Of a DNA stretch of 64,000 bases, positions 61,171 to 64,000 are shown piece by piece. The notes beneath the pieces are model-generated. The model did no database searches. It was given only the letters and a program-made list of their open reading frames with translations, and was not told where the DNA came from. Every line of letters begins with the position of its first letter. Position 1 is the first letter of the stretch. The DNA lies in contig CALWVE010000033.1 in NCBI GenBank assembly GCA_944384905.1, forward strand, positions 1-64,000. The letters are read 5' to 3'. This stretch comes from an uncultured Clostridia bacterium. Its GTDB lineage: Bacteria; Bacillota; Clostridia; Oscillospirales; Acutalibacteraceae. The translations under genes and the position numbers were made by a program.

Positions 61171-63795
61171 TCACTTTTTTCGAGATGAAGAAGAAAACAG
61201 GGCTTTTTCCAATTCGCAAACCACAAGCGGCAGCACGGAAAGCGCACAAACGATTCCCCACTGCGGAAGGGTTAGAACCGCGGTATGGAAAATACCGGCC
61301 AATGCCGGAACGGCAATCACGACGATTTGCAGCAGTGCGCAGAACGCACACGCCGCCACCAAAGCTCGATTGGAAAACAGTCCGATTGAAAAAACAGAGC
61401 TTTTGCTGCGCATATTAAAGGTATGCACAAGCTGAGAAAAACTTAAAACGGCAAAAGCCATCGTCGAGCCGATTTGAGGAGACGCAGGCGAAACATCAAA
61501 GAACACACGGCCGATGGAATAGGCCAGCAGCGCCAGTGCGCCGATCAGGCAGCCTTCAACTGCAATGGCAAATCCCGCGCCGCCGGAAAAAACACTGCGG
61601 CTGTCTTTGACAGGCGGCTGTTCCATCACATCGCCGGCAATCGGTTCCACACCCAGCGCCAGCGCGGGGAATGAATCCGTAACCAGATTCACCCACAAAA
61701 GCTGAATCGCCGAAAGCGGTGCCGGGATTCCCAGCAGATACGCCGTAAAAACAAGCAAAATTTCGCCGATGTTACACGAAAGCAGAAAATGAATCGTTCG
61801 GCAGATGTTGCGGTAAACGCCGCGGCCTTCCCGTACAGCGGAAACAATCGTGGCAAAATTATCGTCGGTAAGCACCATATCCGCCGCCGATTTGGCCACT
61901 TCCGTTCCCCCGAGCCCCATGGCGCAGCCGATATCCGCGGCCTTGAGCGCCGGGGCATCGTTCACCCCGTCGCCGGTCATAGCCACGACGTGCCCTTGCG
62001 CCCGGAACGCTTTCACCAAGCGAACTTTATGCTCGGGAGAAACGCGGGCAAAAACGCGGCAGGACTGCACACAACTTTCCAGCTGCTGGGGCGTCATGGA
62101 ATCGATCATCGCGCCTGTGGTGACATTGCCTGTCGTATCGATACCGACCTGACGGGCAATCGCCGCGGCTGTTGCGCCGTTATCGCCGGTAATCATAACC
62201 GGCCGAATCCCCGCCCGCAGGCATTGTGCTACGGCCTTTTTCACTTCACGGCGCGGCGGATCTTCCATGGCGATCAAGCCGCAGAATAGCAAATCGCTCT
62301 CGGTCTCCCGGTCATCCCGGGGCACGGAAGCAACATCGCGGACGGCCACGGCCAGCACGCGCAGCGCCTCATTGGCCATGCCGCGGTTAAGAGACAGCAG
62401 CCGGTTTTTCAGCGCGGGCGTCAGCGCAACGGCGCGCCCGTTTTGCAAAACACGGTTACAATGTGCCAGAATAATTTCAGGCGCGCCTTTACAGATAATC
62501 CGGTACGCTTTTCCATAGCGGACGGCTACCGTCATCCGTTTGCGCTCCGATGTAAAGGGAATTTCCCCCACCCGCGGGCAGCGAACCGCCAATTCCGAAA
62601 GATTTTCCCGGCAGGCCCGGACCAACGCCGTTTCGGTGGGATCGCCCATCGGTTTTCCATCGGGTGCGGCGGTGCAATTGGTACACAAAGCCGCCAGCGT
62701 CAGCAATTCATCGGCCACGTCGCTTTCGGGCTTCAATTCACCCGAAGCATCGGCTGTGCGCACAACCGTCATGCGGTTTTGTGTGAGCGTTCCGGTTTTA
62801 TCGGAACAAATCACCGTTGTGCTTCCCAGCGTTTCCACCGCGGGTAGCCGACGGATAATGGCGCGTTTTTTAGCCATACGGCCCACGCCCAGCGCCAATA
62901 CAATCGTAACGACCGCCGTCATGCCTTCCGGAATGGCGGCCACGGCCAGGCTGACGGAAATCAGCAGCATCTCAAGCGGCGCGCCCCGGCGAAGAAGTCC
63001 CATCACGAAAATCAGCGCACAGATAGCAAGCACGCCAATAGCAAGCAGTCTGCCGGTACGCGCCAGGCGCAGCTGCAGCGGCGTTTTGGGTGTTTCTTCT
63101 TCGGCCAGCATCGCGGCAACCTGCCCCACCGCCGTATCCATGCCCGTAGCCACCGCAATTCCCGCGCCATGCCCGGCCACCACACTGGTGGACGCATATG
63201 CCATGGTGTGCCGTTCGGCCAAAGGGGCCTGCGGCGTGCAGACCGCGTCCGCCTGTTTGAGCGTCGGCTCCGATTCTCCGGTCAGCGAAGATTCTTCGGT
63301 TTTGCATTCCAGTGTTTCAACCAGCCGCAAATCGGCCGGAACAATATCGCCGTCTTCAAGCAGAACCAGATCTCCGGGCACCACTTCGGTACAGTCGATC
63401 GTCTGGCGGCGGCCGTCGCGCACCACCGTGGCGTGCGGAGAAGAAAGCTTGCGCAGCGCTTCAATCGCGTGTTCTGCGCGGCTTTCCTGAATAAAACCAA
63501 TCACCGCATTGGCGAAAACAATCAATAGGATAATCAGCGCATCAACCGAGCCGTTTTCACCGCTGATGCGTGCGGCCACCCACGAAACGGCCGCCGAAAC
63601 CAGCAAAATCATCACCATCACATCGGAAAACTGCGCGAGAAATTTTCGGATGGGTCCGCGTGTTTTGGCGCGGCGTATTTCGTTTTTCCCGTATTCCCTT
63701 CGCCGCGCGGCGGCTTCCCGCGCAGAAAGCCCCTGTTTACTATCCGTTTTCATGGCCTGGGCCGTATCCCGGGCCGACATCGCATGATAATCCAT
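61171..63795 (-). CDS. P2-type cation-transporting ATPase (Ca2+ type)
   Basis: 874 residues, about ten membrane segments. N-terminal cation ATPase domain, 'TGES' (residues 180 region: 'SLTGESEPT'), TM4 '[20 protein letters not shown]' (split) with the Ca2+-ATPase PEG motif, phosphorylation '[12 protein letters not shown]' (about 330), '[18 protein letters not shown]' and TM6 '[17 protein letters not shown]' with the N..D pair. This matches SERCA/PMR1-type exporters, which remove Ca2+ or Mn2+ from the cell. Na+/K+-type members cannot be excluded by eye. RBS in GAGGCAGGGGGG precedes the ATG. Confidence 0.93.
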   Translation of the reverse strand: MDYHAMSARDTAQAMKTDSKQGLSAREAAARRREYGKNEIRRAKTRGPIRKFLAQFSDVMVMILLVSAAVSWVAARISGENGSVDALIILLIVFANAVIGFIQESRAEHAIEALRKLSSPHATVVRDGRRQTIDCTEVVPGDLVLLEDGDIVPADLRLVETLECKTEESSLTGESEPTLKQADAVCTPQAPLAERHTMAYASTSVVAGHGAGIAVATGMDTAVGQVAAMLAEEETPKTPLQLRLARTGRLLAIGVLAICALIFVMGLLRRGAPLEMLLISVSLAVAAIPEGMTAVVTIVLALGVGRMAKKRAIIRRLPAVETLGSTTVICSDKTGTLTQNRMTVVRTADASGELKPESDVADELLTLAALCTNCTAAPDGKPMGDPTETALVRACRENLSELAVRCPRVGEIPFTSERKRMTVAVRYGKAYRIICKGAPEIILAHCNRVLQNGRAVALTPALKNRLLSLNRGMANEALRVLAVAVRDVASVPRDDRETESDLLFCGLIAMEDPPRREVKKAVAQCLRAGIRPVMITGDNGATAAAIARQVGIDTTGNVTTGAMIDSMTPQQLESCVQSCRVFARVSPEHKVRLVKAFRAQGHVVAMTGDGVNDAPALKAADIGCAMGLGGTEVAKSAADMVLTDDNFATIVSAVREGRGVYRNICRTIHFLLSCNIGEILLVFTAYLLGIPAPLSAIQLLWVNLVTDSFPALALGVEPIAGDVMEQPPVKDSRSVFSGGAGFAIAVEGCLIGALALLAYSIGRVFFDVSPASPQIGSTMAFAVLSFSQLVHTFNMRSKSSVFSIGLFSNRALVAACAFCALLQIVVIAVPALAGIFHTAVLTLPQWGIVCALSVLPLVVCELEKALFSSSSRKK

Positions 63796-63913
63796 AAAAA
63801 GCCCCCCTGCCTCATGAAACTTCCTGCTGTGCAGGACAGCAAAGCCATACAGAAAACTTATATGGCAGACAGGTAGGGTTTATGACGCACCAAAACAGAA
63901 AGGAGCCCTGACG

Positions 63914-64000
63914 ATGGAGCTTTTACTTTTTATTCAAGAACACCTGCGAACGGCAATCGGAGATTTTTTCTTTCCGCTGGTTACGCATCTCGGCGACGCC
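63914..64000 (+). CDS. PAP2-like phosphatase, N-terminal fragment (runs off the window)
   Basis: The first 29 codons only: MELLLFIQEHLRTAIGDFFF, then PLVTHLGDA. This opening ('I..F..P..T.LGD') is typical of membrane PAP2-type phosphatases (undecaprenyl-PP or phosphatidate phosphatase). AAAGGAG is 9-10 bases upstream of the ATG. The rest is outside the window, so the call is tentative. Confidence 0.6.
   Translation, partial: MELLLFIQEHLRTAIGDFFFPLVTHLGDA

Noticed and set aside
1-64000. tRNA, rRNA, CRISPR array, integrase or transposase
   Set aside because: All gaps over 100 bases were read on both strands; none shows a cloverleaf, regular repeat-spacer pattern or transposase motif.

Overview
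The window looks like part of the chromosome of a mid-GC, low-redundancy Gram-positive anaerobe of the class Clostridia, probably an Oscillospirales/Ruminococcaceae-like organism. The basis is a Gram-positive PolC, the short HisG plus HisZ pair, the dgt-dnaG-rpoD cluster, a SipL-like spore-coat morphogenesis protein, ECF-type folate uptake and strong AAGGAGG ribosome binding sites. The lineage is an inference. I see no rRNA, tRNA, CRISPR, prophage or transposase gene.

Layout. 0-3.1 kb: a Na/Pi cotransporter and a leucine-rich-repeat protein. 3.4-8.7 kb: a histidine operon (hisZ-hisG-hisD-hisB-hisA::hisI-hisE) read leftward from a good promoter; HisA and HisI are one polypeptide, and hisF, hisH and hisC are absent. 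8.7-19.4 kb: a conserved essential block read leftward (pyrH-frr-uppS-cdsA-dxr-rseP-ispG-polC) covering UMP kinase, ribosome recycling, isoprenoid and CDP-lipid synthesis, a site-2 protease and replication. 19.5-27.2 kb: an accessory block (exonuclease, CofE-like ligase, LytTR/DUF3021 pair, MFS transporter, PadR/DUF1700/DUF4097 cassette, a URO-D family protein) that separates pyrH from rpsB-tsf (27.3-29.0 kb), genes that are usually adjacent. 29.2-33.5 kb: a DUF2284 protein divergent from a second URO-D family protein, then a channel/beta-helix/DUF6054 group. 33.6-38.0 kb: MarR regulator, rhamnose genes rhaBA, HAD phosphatase. 38.2-42.0 kb: two one-carbon/folate genes each behind a recognisable riboswitch: AICAR formyltransferase behind a ZTP (pfl) riboswitch with terminator, and folT behind a THF riboswitch, with the SipL-like gene between them. 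42.3-49.7 kb: GNAT, a YhaO/YhaN-like (SbcD/SbcC-like) pair, a GntR-controlled membrane protein and a third URO-D family protein. 49.7-55.5 kb: dgt-dnaG-rpoD-Rrf2-SHOCT, YigZ and L31. 55.6-64 kb: a VanY-like protein that has lost its zinc ligands, a sugar isomerase-like protein, a GntR-ABC transporter operon, a P2-type Ca2+ ATPase and the first codons of a probable PAP2 phosphatase.

The most unusual signal is non-coding. Two convergent intergenic gaps (30869-31134 and 42067-42230) carry copies of the same multi-hairpin repeat. The first copy contains two extra 55/56-base modules, both located directly after AAAGG. Both fold into the same bipartite hairpin and differ from each other by five compensatory base pairs. 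I do not recognise this element. Other points of interest are the HisA-HisI fusion without HisF/HisH, the inactive-looking VanY homologue, three divergent URO-D-superfamily proteins, and a perfect 16-bp inverted repeat over the promoter of a GntR gene.
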